64,000 nt of DNA from JBFGFX01 sp965232455 (lineage in GTDB: Bacteria > Pseudomonadota > Gammaproteobacteria > Steroidobacterales > Woeseiaceae). The first letter of the stretch is position 1. Each line of letters starts with the position of its first letter. This document shows, in pieces, positions 45,083 through 53,608 of this stretch. The notes beneath the pieces were generated by a model. It was not told the DNA's origin, did not search any database, and saw only the letters and a program-made list of their open reading frames with translations. The translations under genes were made by a program, and so were the position numbers. The stretch covers positions 1,674,001-1,738,000 of the forward strand of contig OZ246981.1 in the NCBI GenBank assembly GCA_965232455.1, given 5' to 3'.

Positions 45083-45173
45083 GGAGGGGTGGCAGAGCGG
45101 TTGAATGCACTGGTCTTGAAAACCAGCAAAGGTTTGTAGCCTTTCGTGGGTTCGAATCCCACCCCCTCCGCCA
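45083..45173 (+). tRNA. tRNA-Ser (anticodon TGA)
   Basis: A 91-base class II tRNA: acceptor GGAGGGG/CCCCTCC, discriminator G and encoded CCA. Anticodon arm CTGGT-CTTGAAA-ACCAG gives TGA. The long variable arm (AAAGGTTTGTAGCCTTT) and T-arm GTGGG-TTCGAAT-CCCAC are intact. Downstream the base composition changes sharply, and a decayed recombinase lies 11 kb on, so this gene is the likely integration site of the island. I saw no second copy of its 3' end in the window. Confidence 0.98.
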
Positions 45174-45270
45174 ATATTTTATTAATATCAAAGACTTATG
45201 AACAACTCTGAGATTTACCCAACATTAAAACCAACATAAATACATCAGGACAATCGTCCTCGAACGTCTA

Positions 45271-45534
45271 GTGGACTTTCTTCTCCAGGTATTCGTTGCC
45301 TACGGGTTGTTCGGCCTCATAGCAATCGTTTTTCTTGCTCTGACGGTTTGGGGGCTCGCACACTTGGCAGCAGATCCTGGCACGGAGGTTCGGGTGTTAT
45401 GGGGCCTGACGTCGTATACAAAGAAGAAACGCATAAAGACCCGTGTACGCGCTACACCAATTCACGTCGTTCACAGGCAAACCGATACCACGCCACGCTC
45501 CATGCAAATCGGACCTAAGCTGAATCGACTATGA
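45271..45534 (+). CDS. Small membrane protein, unknown
   Basis: 87 residues from a GTG start. An N-terminal transmembrane helix (FVAYGLFGLIAIVFLALTVWGLA) is followed by a basic tail (TKKKRIKTRVRATP). No family recognised. The frame ends just before a duplicated microgene segment, and its last residues may not be native. The ribosome site is weak. Confidence 0.4.
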   Translation: MDFLLQVFVAYGLFGLIAIVFLALTVWGLAHLAADPGTEVRVLWGLTSYTKKKRIKTRVRATPIHVVHRQTDTTPRSMQIGPKLNRL

Positions 45535-45538
45535 CGTT

Positions 45539-45703
45539 AATTGGAGCACGCGCAAATTCCAAACGAGATGTCGAAAGCGCGATGTGCAAATAGTACCTAG
45601 CAGAGCATCCGACGATCGAGATGAATTCAAGAAGCTGATACTCGACACACTACAGATGGCACATCTGAATGGCGTGAGGATAGTCAACGGACTGAATATA
45701 TAG
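45539..45703 (+). pseudogene. Start-less copy of the CRxC microgene found again at 60173
   Basis: The open frame from Trp (45542) to TAG 45703 reads WSTRKFQTRCRKRDVQIVPS, then DEFKKLILDTLQMAHLNG and a short tail, about 55 codons. An in-frame TGA at 45521 leaves no start codon. Its first 31 codons match the 33-residue gene at 60173 (WSTR-F--RCRK--VQIVP-R-S-DRDEFK). One of the two Cys of the CRKC pair is Arg here. This copy keeps the longer C-terminus and the other keeps the N-terminus. Confidence 0.6.
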
Positions 45704-45875
45704 TTGGCCCTGGCAAGCTCGGCGCACCATTTCGATGCAGTCGAGGAGTTGACACAGTTCTTCCCGGCCACCCGGATGGAAGCTTGGCCGTGCCACCCAA
45801 GGTCTCGGGACAGGTTCTTCGAGAGCCACAGTACTAAAATATCGCTGACGACACGCGACCAACGAGGCTCCATGC

Positions 45876-46172
45876 ATGGCAGGTCAAATCGGCTTTTTCA
45901 TTGGTGGATTCGTCATTTTGTTTTTGCTGAGTTCCTTAGTGCCGTTGGTGTTCCGAACACGGAGGCGAACCTACAGTGCAGTTCTCTTCTCTACGCTGGT
46001 TGCATTGGCTGTCGCCACTGTGCTGGGCGGCTATGGGATGTCAGAGGGCAACGGTCCCGTCTTTGAGACAGCTTTCCGGGCCTACCTATTCCCAGCAGTT
46101 ATGGTGTTACTCGTGCGTTTGGTACAGGCAAGACGCAACCAGGCAGCAAAACCTAATTCGCGGGAAGATTGA
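45876..46172 (+). CDS. Small three-helix membrane protein
   Basis: 98 residues starting at ATG 45876 (GAGG eight bases upstream). Three hydrophobic segments: IGFFIGGFVILFLLSSLVPLVF, YSAVLFSTLVALAVATVLGGYG and YLFPAVMVLLVRLVQA. The short basic loops suggest an inner-membrane protein. No homologue known to me. It stands alone between non-coding stretches of the island. Confidence 0.6.
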   Translation: MAGQIGFFIGGFVILFLLSSLVPLVFRTRRRTYSAVLFSTLVALAVATVLGGYGMSEGNGPVFETAFRAYLFPAVMVLLVRLVQARRNQAAKPNSRED

Positions 46173-46391
46173 AAAGGAATACCGTATTCCCCATTATTGA
46201 TGCCGAATACGAGTGAGCCGGGCGGAACATCGCCAATGGAGTGCACACTTGCCGCTGGAATTATCTTCATCGTTTTGTCTTAATACTCTTCCAAATCCAC
46301 AAAGCGTCGAATTCACTGCCCCCCAAGCATACCTTGGAATCAGCAGTTAACCGCATTTATAGCGATCTGAGTGCCACAAGAGGTACAACAA

Positions 46392-46799
46392 ATGCCTCAC
46401 CTCGACAATCTAGAGCTATTCATCCGAGTTACTAAGCGCCGTTGCCCCAAATGCTACGAGTCATTGCTCTGGCGACGAGCTAGGGATAAAGCACTTGAGC
46501 GTGCGAAACGCGCCGACATTTGGGACCCATTCTCCCCTACTCATAGACCCGGATCGTTCGTCGATGACGACGAAAAGTGGGATAGATCGTGGCGAGAACA
46601 TTTAAAGGAGCAAATTGGAAACAAACCATTGCCACCAATCGAGCCGCCGTGGGACGACGCACGGGACTGTCTACTCGATATTGAGGACTCGCTCCGCGAA
46701 TACCACAAAGGTGCCAGTGCAGACAAAGTGCAGTCGCTTTACAGCGAACTAGAAAAGCTGCAAAAGCAATACGAAGCGGACGACCCGCGCCTGGGTTAG
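46392..46799 (+). CDS. Hypothetical protein with CxxC motif
   Basis: 135 residues from ATG 46392 (AGAGG upstream); a GTG at 46371 is possible. The N-terminus has KRRCPKCYESLLW, half of a zinc ribbon. The middle is acidic and aromatic (DDDEKWDRSWREHLKEQIGNK), and the C-terminus is a predicted coiled coil (ASADKVQSLYSELEKLQKQYEAD). Cytoplasmic. No family recognised. Confidence 0.6.
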   Translation: MPHLDNLELFIRVTKRRCPKCYESLLWRRARDKALERAKRADIWDPFSPTHRPGSFVDDDEKWDRSWREHLKEQIGNKPLPPIEPPWDDARDCLLDIEDSLREYHKGASADKVQSLYSELEKLQKQYEADDPRLG

Positions 46800-46957
46800 C
46801 CTCTTGACTCTGAGTGCCCGGTTTAGTGTTCATCGATGGATTGAGGAATGTGGTTGAGTCACGGGACTTTGTCTGGCTTTGGGCTTTTTTTCTTGGCGTT
46901 CGGCGGCACCCATCTCTACGGTTTTCTTGTCGCTTCTAACGCTGACAGTGGCCAATC

Positions 46958-47119
46958 TGCTGCCTAATGAATCGGCGGACCGACCGCTAATTGCTGAAAG
47001 CCGCCGACTAAATTATAAGCTACTGATCGAGTGCTGCTGACCCAATTCCGACGTTCGCGTTTTCGAGATATAGGTAAGTTATGACGCAATTTTGCGCGAT
47101 AGCTGAAAGTTAGGCAGCA
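46958..47119. other. Integron attC-like element (left)
   Basis: TGCTGCCTAA (46958-46967) and its exact inverse TTAGGCAGCA (47110-47119) bracket about 140 bases. GTTAGGC at 47109-47115 fits the R' core GTTRRRY, and GCCTAAT fits the R'' core except for its last base. An internal dyad TCGGCGG/CCGCCGA (46972 and 47001) lies near the left end, though it does not pair R''-side and R'-side boxes as in textbook sites. The protease reading frame starts four bases after the element, as in a gene cassette. Confidence 0.45.
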
Positions 47120-47122
47120 CAA

Positions 47123-47845
47123 TTGTACGCCTTCGAGGAAACCGCGCGTCCCGTAATTTTTGAGTCCGCAGGCACCGATTTTTCGTATTGGGGAAAAGGT
47201 TCGTCGATCCTTTTGGCGAACTCTAGACATTACTATTGGGTGACCGCCGCACATGTTATAAAGAATTTGGGCGGCTCGGCTAGCAGTCTCAGGATATTCC
47301 CGTCTGATATGTCCCGCGTATCCCTGCCTTTCAACGAGCAGTACTCAGTAAAGCTGGACGGAACAGATGACGAAGATTTCAAAGACGTATTTGTGCTTCG
47401 TACTGATTTGGATCAGTTTGATGGAGCAGGTGACGCTCCTCTCGCAGCACAGGATTTGGAGCAAGGGCTATATTTCGCCGAACACCTTGAACTGAGAGAT
47501 GAGCTTTGGGTTATCGGGTATCCAGCTGAGAGCAACTTCATAGACTATGAAGCGGAGGCGATCAGGAGTACGCGCTCAGTGATCAGGGCACTTTACGCAG
47601 GAGTAAGTATATCTGAACACTGTCATACTCTGGACTTAGAGACTTCCATCCAACTAGATAGCTTCGATGGATTAAGCGGAAGCCCTGTTTTTTATCTGAA
47701 GCAGAAATCGATCGAAAGCGAGTCGGTACGGATTCCGATTCTTGCGGGCATGCTTCTAAGAGGTACGGCGTCTAGCAAGATTGCACATTTTGTGAGTTCT
47801 CGCATTTTCGTTGAAATGGTAAGGATTGCGGAAAGTGCTGCCTAA
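47123..47845 (+). CDS. Cytoplasmic trypsin-like serine protease
   Basis: 240 residues. An in-frame TAG lies just upstream, so TTG 47123 is the only available start. The triad is readable: His in WVTAAHVIKN, Asp in DFKDVFVLRTD and Ser in SFDGLSGSPVFYL. No leader or lipobox, so it should act inside the cell, as do protease effectors of some defence systems. Its stop codon TAA is inside GCCTAAC, an integron attC core, and an inverse copy precedes the start, so it looks like a mobile cassette gene. Confidence 0.75.
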   Translation: MYAFEETARPVIFESAGTDFSYWGKGSSILLANSRHYYWVTAAHVIKNLGGSASSLRIFPSDMSRVSLPFNEQYSVKLDGTDDEDFKDVFVLRTDLDQFDGAGDAPLAAQDLEQGLYFAEHLELRDELWVIGYPAESNFIDYEAEAIRSTRSVIRALYAGVSISEHCHTLDLETSIQLDSFDGLSGSPVFYLKQKSIESESVRIPILAGMLLRGTASSKIAHFVSSRIFVEMVRIAESAA

Positions 47846-47871
47846 CAAGGCGCTGCGTTGGCCACCCGGGT
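47836..47871. other. Integron attC-like 5' half (right)
   Basis: TGCTGCCTAACAAGGCGCTGCG directly at the protease stop has a perfect R'' core (GCCTAAC), and its continuation AAGGCGCTGC is typical of attC sites of environmental gammaproteobacteria. A 12-base palindrome CCACCCGGGTGG follows. I find no matching GTTRRRY box in the next 300 bases, so the 3' half seems lost. Confidence 0.45.
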
Positions 47872-48273
47872 GGTGAGCGTCACGGTTCTTGGATCTCGTG
47901 GCAAGATCTACGAGAACGTACCTAATACCGCGACTCTAATTGGCAAATGAAGCCGACGTCGGTACGAGCAGCAGCCATCAGCCGTGAGAGTCGATCCCCA
48001 CGTCGTGGCGGCTTTATAAAGCGCTGCACGGTCCGCTTCTGACCGATTGTTGCCTGTTACGCTGAGGTGAATCTTGCCGTTCGAGTGCCTGCTATTGGAA
48101 TAAGCCGACATTCAAGATGTGATCAAATCGGACACTTGGTTTTTCCCGAGCGTTTAAGCCCGCGGGGGACGCGTACTGCCCGGTGCGTGACAACGCCCAG
48201 CTTTCGCTTAGTCATCATCACCAGGTCAATTTGACGATCAGGTCATGATTTACACTGGCCGGCCGCACGTGGG
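47872..48273. other. Intergenic, no supported gene
   Basis: About 400 bases between the attC-like sequence and the convergent gene at 48274. Only short frames without ribosome sites. The sequence is mixed in composition and may be cassette or element debris. Confidence 0.4.
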
Positions 48274-48846
48274 CTATTGAGTACGGGCTCTCTTGTTTGG
48301 ATGGAGTAGCACGGAGACCAAGGTACGAACTAGACTCCATGTGTACAACACCTTAAACCAAATCACCTTCCACTTTCTGAATCGGCCAGTTGCTTCGCGA
48401 ATATCCTGTTGAAAGTCCAGAAGTGTTTCCGCAGCGACCCGTTCGCGCTCACGAATTGGAATGAGTTCCGAGAGCAGCTGCATTGAAGACGGAATTTCAA
48501 CGAACGCGGTGCGTCTACGACGCGCAGCCCTTGCTTGGTTTCGAGTTTGCGTTTCATTCGGAATTATTTCAATGCGAACTTTGGACGGGTGAAAACCGGT
48601 GTGGTCCAAAGAAAGGTCTTTCCGTTTACGGATATTACTGATTAGTCTCCTAGCCTCGGAAGCAATGGGATCGAGATCGTTTGACGAACTGAGTTTCTTA
48701 ATCTCCGAATTAAGCGAGTCGTGATCGTGTATCGAATCGTATTCCAGTTCGTGAATCGAATCGTATTGCTGTTCGTGAGCAGGTGGAGTTTCGCAGTTCC
48801 TACGTCCGCGACTTTCTTGACTCCTGAGCCATTCCTTCCGATTCAC
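48274..48846 (-). CDS. Hypothetical protein translationally coupled to PadR regulator
   Basis: 190 residues. GTG 48846 is chosen because it overlaps the PadR stop as GTGA and has GGAGG seven bases upstream; a TTG at 48870 is less likely. The N-terminus is polar with short repeats (YDSIHELEYDSIHDHDS). The middle is basic (RNQARAARRRRTAF), and the C-terminus has one hydrophobic stretch (VIWFKVLYTWSLVRTLVSVLL). It may be a membrane-associated partner regulated with PadR. No homologue known to me. Confidence 0.6.
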   Translation of the reverse strand: MNRKEWLRSQESRGRRNCETPPAHEQQYDSIHELEYDSIHDHDSLNSEIKKLSSSNDLDPIASEARRLISNIRKRKDLSLDHTGFHPSKVRIEIIPNETQTRNQARAARRRRTAFVEIPSSMQLLSELIPIRERERVAAETLLDFQQDIREATGRFRKWKVIWFKVLYTWSLVRTLVSVLLHPNKRARTQ

Positions 48847-49130
48847 GCCGGAACCTCCGTTCCGCTCCAAGTGAGATACGCGCGAGCGGCATGTTCGCCT
48901 TGGCCAGATAAAGAGAATATTCGACGTGGTGGACCACCCATACGCTTGGGTGGCGCTTGTTTTCGCGCACGAACGAACCCCTTGTCTTCAAGGCGGCCGA
49001 GGGATACATAAACGGTGCCCCTCTTGAGTATTCCGTCGGACAATTTCACTAGCTCAAGCCCATACAGCTCGCCATGTTCGAACAGCAACTCAATAATCCG
49101 CCGTTCCTTTCCACGCGGAAGTTCAGTCAT
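48843..49130 (-). CDS. PadR-like winged-helix regulator
   Basis: 95 residues from ATG 49130 with AGGGA upstream. The domain pattern is KERRIIELLFEHGELYGLELVKLSDGILKRGTVYVSLGRLEDKGFV followed by a wing (PPRRIFSLSGQG), as in PadR/PF03551 proteins (ILxxL--gp-YGyel---t-g-----gtlY--L-rLe--G-v). It probably represses its own operon with the coupled downstream gene. The upstream DNA is a broken SRAP gene. Confidence 0.85.
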   Translation of the reverse strand: MTELPRGKERRIIELLFEHGELYGLELVKLSDGILKRGTVYVSLGRLEDKGFVRARKQAPPKRMGGPPRRIFSLSGQGEHAARAYLTWSGTEVPA

Positions 49131-49198
49131 TTTGTCGGTCCCTAGTTTTGCGACTTGTAGACTAACAAATTGTAAGAGTGGTGTCCAGATCGTTACCG

Positions 49199-49497
49199 CT
49201 ACGATGAGGATGAACCACCGCTGCTTCTGCTTTTGCCCCTCAATCTCCTGCCATTCGTAGAACCCCTGAATCGGAAACAGGCAGCGATTCCGCTTCCGCC
49301 ACGACCCGCGGTACGACGGCTTTTCCGCCATCGTCTCGCAACGGGCATTCCAGGTGACGGCCTTCCTCGCTTTGTTAGACGATGGGGATCTGGTTCGTTA
49401 GCCGAACCTCGATGCTGTCGAACTCGAATGCCGGTCGGACAAGCGACCACTCGCGCTCCGTATCCTGATCGGTCTTGGAGACGAAGCGGGTGCACAT
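49199..49497 (-). pseudogene. SRAP (YedK/HMCES-like) gene, frameshifted and truncated
   Basis: The frame from ATG 49497 starts MCTRFVSKTDQDTEREW, with the catalytic Cys2 of SRAP proteins, and stops after about 40 codons. Another frame continues the family sequence: WNARCETMAEKPSYRGSW, then RNRCLFPIQGFYEWQEI and QKQRWFI. The intact protein would be about 200 residues and cross-links to abasic sites in single-stranded DNA. Here a frameshift and loss of the C-terminal half make it non-functional. Confidence 0.75.
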
Positions 49498-49504
49498 GGG
49501 TCAT

Positions 49505-49660
49505 TCACCGTTTTTTTGGGCGGTCGGTCAGAATAACCAACATCACCCAGGCGCTCAAAGCTTCACAATCGGTCAATTCACCATTGTTCGAGGCTTCCCA
49601 CACGGCATCTGCGGCCGTTTCGTCAGCCATGAGTGCGCCTACGTATGCGCCAACTAGCAT
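49505..49660 (-). CDS. Possible 51-residue protein upstream of the SRAP remnant
   Basis: ATG 49660 to TGA 49505 encodes MLVGAYVGALMADETAADAV, WEASNNGELTDCEALSAW and a hydrophobic then basic end (VMLVILTDRPKKR). An internal ATG at 49630 is also possible. Ribosome sites are poor. It lies in the same direction and eight bases from the SRAP start, so it could be a leading gene of that operon or part of a larger lost gene. Confidence 0.35.
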   Translation of the reverse strand: MLVGAYVGALMADETAADAVWEASNNGELTDCEALSAWVMLVILTDRPKKR

Positions 49661-49852
49661 GTGAACAGGGTGCCGCCAGCGCAGCTAAGCCACAATTGAT
49701 TAATCAATGTGAAACAACCGGAAAAGCGCAACGAGATGTGGGATTACGTCGAAAGCGGCTAGATCGAACAACTGGCCGTTCAGAGCGGCGCACGAAAACT
49801 GCTAAAATCATTGGAACTCGTCGATCCGCCGCTTGCGATTGAATGTCAGTCC

Positions 49853-50425
49853 ATGAGTCTCAAAGACGATATTGAAGAAGCCCGCGAACTATGGGCGCGT
49901 AGCTCATGGCTCAAAAGAGCGTTAATTATCCTGGTGCTGCTAATGTCGACGAGCCCAATTGCATCGCTTTCGGACATTGTCTTCGACTGGAAGGGATTCA
50001 TCCTCGATGGAGTCGAGGTCTATCGCGCGTACCTAACCGCGCCCATCCGGAGATTGTGCGCACGCGCTGGATTGGAGTTTACATCGACTCAGATGGACGC
50101 CACGATCGTGCTGTGTCTGTTTTACGGAGGATTGATACGTGTTCCGATAGAAGAACCTATTTATCGCCTGAGCCGACGCAATTCGAATCGCATTTACAAA
50201 GGGTTTTTGGTGACCCTATTGTTGGCAACAATATTCATTGGTAGTAAGTACGGTGGCAAGAACGAACAGCCGTATGTGGTTACCTACATCGGCATCGCAG
50301 CGGCTACCATTTGGTTTCTAAGGAGACTGGAACCAAGAGATCGCATCATCTTCGCAGGTCCAATGCTATTCGCGGTTGCTGCCGTACTCGTACTCGGCGC
50401 AATAAATGCTGGATTGACTCGCTAG
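49853..50425 (+). CDS. Multi-pass membrane protein, unknown
   Basis: 190 residues from ATG 49853 (MSLKDDIEEARELW); longer starts add no plausible sequence. Hydrophobic helices at about 22-42, 83-100, 115-135, 145-160 and 170-188, with basic loops (YRLSRRNSNRIYKG). No family recognised. It stands alone on the plus strand within the island. Confidence 0.65.
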   Translation: MSLKDDIEEARELWARSSWLKRALIILVLLMSTSPIASLSDIVFDWKGFILDGVEVYRAYLTAPIRRLCARAGLEFTSTQMDATIVLCLFYGGLIRVPIEEPIYRLSRRNSNRIYKGFLVTLLLATIFIGSKYGGKNEQPYVVTYIGIAAATIWFLRRLEPRDRIIFAGPMLFAVAAVLVLGAINAGLTR

Positions 50426-50489
50426 TGTTGCGCACTCAAGGGAGTGGGATTAGCCCGAAATGCCCTGAGCCCATGTCAGTCAGGAGACG

Positions 50490-51110
50490 CTAGCTCAAGC
50501 GAATCTTTGGCTTCAAATGAACCAAAATCGCTTCCTTCGCTGCTTCATAGCTATCCGCAACTGGGTCTGGATCTGTATAGTCGGATGGAGAGTAGAGAAC
50601 CTCTTTGTCGATTCGATATCCCTTGTCAGAGGCGTCTCGCCGAAGGCTCATGACGAGATTACTTGCTTCAGTCTTCACGTTGTTTTCGATAATTCCAAGC
50701 TCGTTGATTAGCATTCCGAGTTTGTCTCCGTAACTGTCGTCGTCCCACAAACTCCTAATCTCATCGACAAGTGCAGTTCTTTCTTCGACAACCTCGGACA
50801 AATGACGAATCCTTGATCGATACCGAGAAGACATTACGCGGTACTCGAAATCGGGGTCTGGCCCATCCGCTTCGGGTGGTGGTGGCTGGTCATCAGAAAT
50901 CAGCGCATGTGGTGTGCGCAATTCATCAAGCATGATGTAGGACTTAGCAACGGACCGAACTACACGCAAAGCTAAGTCATGATCGCGCGTCTTGAAGAAC
51001 TGCGATTTCCATTCCTTAAGCGCCAGTACCGCCGCGCAAAACAAACCCACCGAGGAAATCGCGGCGATCCAAGCAGCAATTAATCCCCAGTCAACGGCAC
51101 ACATAATCAT
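50490..51110 (-). CDS. Single-pass membrane protein with coiled-coil-like body
   Basis: 206 residues. The N-terminal helix WGLIAAWIAAISSVGLFCAAVLAL anchors it. The rest is a hydrophilic helical domain (RHLSEVVEERTALVDEIRSLW, then LGMLINELGIIENNVKTEASNLV). This shape (one N-terminal helix plus helical cytoplasmic body) is common among phage- and island-borne hypotheticals. ATG 51110 or 51104 may start it. Function unknown. Confidence 0.6.
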   Translation of the reverse strand: MIMCAVDWGLIAAWIAAISSVGLFCAAVLALKEWKSQFFKTRDHDLALRVVRSVAKSYIMLDELRTPHALISDDQPPPPEADGPDPDFEYRVMSSRYRSRIRHLSEVVEERTALVDEIRSLWDDDSYGDKLGMLINELGIIENNVKTEASNLVMSLRRDASDKGYRIDKEVLYSPSDYTDPDPVADSYEAAKEAILVHLKPKIRLS

Positions 51111-51288
51111 CTATTCAACACCTTTATCTGGCTTTCAAGCTGAATCCCAGTAACGCATTATGGATAGAAGAGCGCATCTAACTGCGTTCCGTCTAATTTT
51201 CCGTGCTGTCGGGATTTTGAACGACCCTCGAGGTGAACTGTCCGCTCCGGTCTCGGGCGATCTGTTAAGCTGATACTCGAATTGCCGG

Positions 51289-51486
51289 ATGAAATCGACT
51301 CTAAGCGACCGAATGAATAGTCAATTAAACAAGCAACTCAAACTTGGATTATCCGCCATTTTGTTCCTTGCCGGCTTATTTGCTGTGACGTTCTATTCCG
51401 GTACAAACTGGTTCTACGTTGGATTGTTGTCCTCGGTTTGGGGCGGCTTGAATATTGGTAAGTGGTTTAGGAACCGTCATACTTAA
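51289..51486 (+). CDS. Small two-helix membrane protein
   Basis: 65 residues with hydrophobic helices LGLSAILFLAGLFAVTFYSG and WFYVGLLSSVWGGLNIG and a basic end (KWFRNRHT). ATG 51289 or 51313 may start it; the ribosome site is weak. The sequence just upstream contains GTTAAGC (51264), which fits an attC R' core, but no convincing partner half was found. Unknown function. Confidence 0.45.
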   Translation: MKSTLSDRMNSQLNKQLKLGLSAILFLAGLFAVTFYSGTNWFYVGLLSSVWGGLNIGKWFRNRHT

Positions 51487-51670
51487 TCACGGCTCCTGAC
51501 CGATCAATGGCGACCGGACTGAACTACTTTGGAGACTCGGTTGACTGTCCACTCTAGTCATTTGCTCTCATTACACCGGCTGCTCCGGACAGCTGGCAGG
51601 TTTGGATTGGACGAGCTTGGGAACTCGGCCGAGTCCTTCGGGCAGTCGCACAAAGTTTGCGTACCTCAAA

Positions 51671-52162
51671 TCAGGCGGCGTTCCATACGAATCGTCCGAG
51701 GATATTCCAGCCGGCAAACGCAACCATGCTGACTAATCCGAAGATTAGAAGACCGAATGCAACAGCGTTGTACTTTTCGATATGCATCCCCGCCTTTTCG
51801 TGTCGCTGTCTAGCCCTTTCTTCATCGCCGCCGTTGCTGTCGTATGGTGGCATTCCACTGAACTGTTTTGCGATATCGTACGCTTGGTAGAGCCATTCTG
51901 GCCGCGTCACATGCCGAAAACCAAACAGTGTTGAAATTATCGATCCGGTGAGCGAGCCCCAACTCAATATCAGCAGCCAAACACCGTGAACGCTACTCCA
52001 TTGAACCAGATCGCTCAAAAACGTCAAAGACAACGCCAGCGATCCGGCTGCGATGTACAATGTGTTCTTGCTGAGCGCCTGTATATGTCGAACGTGATGC
52101 TCATCGATTCCATCAGCCAGCTCGTTGAACGCCGAGACATTGGGCTCTGGATATTCAGCCAT
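51671..52162 (-). CDS. Three-helix membrane protein, unknown
   Basis: 163 residues. After a polar start (MAEYPEPNVSAFNELADGID) come helices TLYIAAGSLALSLTFLSDLV and VWLLILSWGSLTGSIISTLF, a soluble linker with GGDEERARQRHEKAGM, and a final helix FGLLIFGLVSMVAFAGWNIL. No family recognised; the architecture is like effector-anchoring membrane proteins in islands, but that is only a resemblance. Confidence 0.6.
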   Translation of the reverse strand: MAEYPEPNVSAFNELADGIDEHHVRHIQALSKNTLYIAAGSLALSLTFLSDLVQWSSVHGVWLLILSWGSLTGSIISTLFGFRHVTRPEWLYQAYDIAKQFSGMPPYDSNGGDEERARQRHEKAGMHIEKYNAVAFGLLIFGLVSMVAFAGWNILGRFVWNAA

Positions 52163-52233
52163 AGACGGTGTCCACCATAGTCACGTCTCGCGTACGAATC
52201 TGCCGCACATGCTTCCTTACCGGCGGTGCGCTG

Positions 52234-52501
52234 CTACTCGGCCGCCTTTCTTGTTTTGACCTGATCCCCAGGCCGCAGTCCGGCATCGTGCATGTGGACA
52301 ACCACCGACATCAGGCCACTCTTGAGCCGTCGTACGGAGGCCACTCTGCCGGTCTCGCGGTGCGCGGTCCTTCGGCACCGATCGCAGCAGAACTTCCTCC
52401 CTGGCCGCGACTTACGGGGGAGGGGGCCTCCAACAGGTACCGCATTTTACAGATATCCGTCCGGGACGGCTTTCGTTTGCGCTGGTGGCGTTTTCAGCCA
52501 T
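52234..52501 (-). pseudogene. Frameshifted small zinc-finger protein
   Basis: From ATG 52501 the frame reads MAENATSANESRPGRISVKC and GTCWR, then stops. A one-base shift in the C-rich run (about 52418-52430) continues as PLPRKSRPGRKFCCDRCRRT, AHRETGR and on to TAG 52234. Joined, this is a CxxC...CxxC zinc finger with FCxxxCR spacing, typical of small DNA- or RNA-binding island proteins. Either a real frameshift or a sequencing error in the homopolymer would explain it. Confidence 0.5.
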
Positions 52502-52654
52502 GTCCGTCGACGCTCCAGAAACGCCGCAATGGGTCGCTTCTAGGGCAGGCACGGAAATTTCGATCTTCAAGGTATCCACCGTGTCTGCGAGCCATCCGAT
52601 TGCCGGATCGGGACTGTAGCATAGGCCGAGCAAAAAAGTGACTTATCGTCATCA

Positions 52655-53521
52655 TTAATCGGAGTCGCCAAACCTGCGAGAAATAAAAGCAGCTAGATCA
52701 TGTGCGGCCCGCGCTGCGCCATCGTAGCCCGGGAATATCCGCGCAGCATGGTAGCCAGCGAAACCCAGTCTGTAGATCACGTCACTCCCATCGGTAGAGT
52801 AGATGAGCTTTATGAACGCCGGCATAGGAGGAGCGAGATGCGCGCTGCGAGGGTCGACTATCCTGATGTACTCCTTATGCATTGCCACATCTAGTGGCTC
52901 GACCGGACCATCAGCATTCGCATCCAGTGTGAATACGCCCCGCTGACCGTGGATGTTCCTAGAAAGAGATGCTCGTACGTTGATGTGTCGGAATCGAGGT
53001 CCATCGCCATCCGCGCCAAACGGAAGGTATTCCCGGCTGATCCCCCAAACTGCGATCTCCCCTGCAGACCCAGAATTCGCGCGACCCCGCGCCGCGAAGT
53101 AGAGAGCGATATACGGATCTCTTGTCCAGTCGAGGAGACGCGTAGAGATTCCATGGTGTTGGGCCAACGCTATAGCTTCGAACCATGACTCAAAGGGCCA
53201 TTCCGAAACAACGTGGCTGTACCACAATTCGCTTGACCGCCGTGTGTTCCCCAGCTTGTGAATCTCCGGTGGAACCGGCAGCCCGGCATCGTCCGCGAAA
53301 TGAATGAACCTACTTACGGCGTAGTATTCGTCTAGTTTTTCCTGATCCGATATCGACGTCTTTCCACGAAGAGCGGATGGGATAAGGTCGTAGGTGCTGT
53401 CCGACACGCCACGAAAGTAATACCCACTATAGGGGCTCATTTTAAACGGCGAAAGCCGCTCAATCAGCTCTTCAGCCGATGAGAAGGTCTCTGTTTGGAC
53501 AAACTCGTCTATGCTCTTCAT
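52655..53521 (-). CDS. FRG-domain protein
   Basis: 288 residues. The FRG signature is complete: GYYFRGVSDSTYDLIPSALRG near 33-53 and ALAQHHGISTRLLDWTRDPYIALYFAA near 125-151. FRG proteins take their name from the Phe-Arg-Gly motif, are common in phage-defence islands and some toxin-like loci, and are suspected to be nucleotide-modifying enzymes. Cytoplasmic. It lies 87 bases downstream of the TIR gene on the same strand, so the two are likely one operon. Confidence 0.88.
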   Translation of the reverse strand: MKSIDEFVQTETFSSAEELIERLSPFKMSPYSGYYFRGVSDSTYDLIPSALRGKTSISDQEKLDEYYAVSRFIHFADDAGLPVPPEIHKLGNTRRSSELWYSHVVSEWPFESWFEAIALAQHHGISTRLLDWTRDPYIALYFAARGRANSGSAGEIAVWGISREYLPFGADGDGPRFRHINVRASLSRNIHGQRGVFTLDANADGPVEPLDVAMHKEYIRIVDPRSAHLAPPMPAFIKLIYSTDGSDVIYRLGFAGYHAARIFPGYDGAARAAHDLAAFISRRFGDSD

Positions 53522-53608
53522 AGCACTAACCTAACGCGTGCGTCGATCCGAGTCTATCGAGAAGAGTGTTCACCATTCACTACTATTGAGAAGCATCCGA
53601 AACTAGGT

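Noticed and set aside
51175..51270. A further attC site before the 51289 gene
   Set aside because: ATCTAAC and GTTAAGC fit the core consensus at a plausible distance, but they pair poorly with each other and no inner box pairing is visible.
52168..52641. 157-codon plus-strand frame
   Set aside because: No motif or ribosome site; the opposite strand carries a better-supported frameshifted zinc-finger gene.
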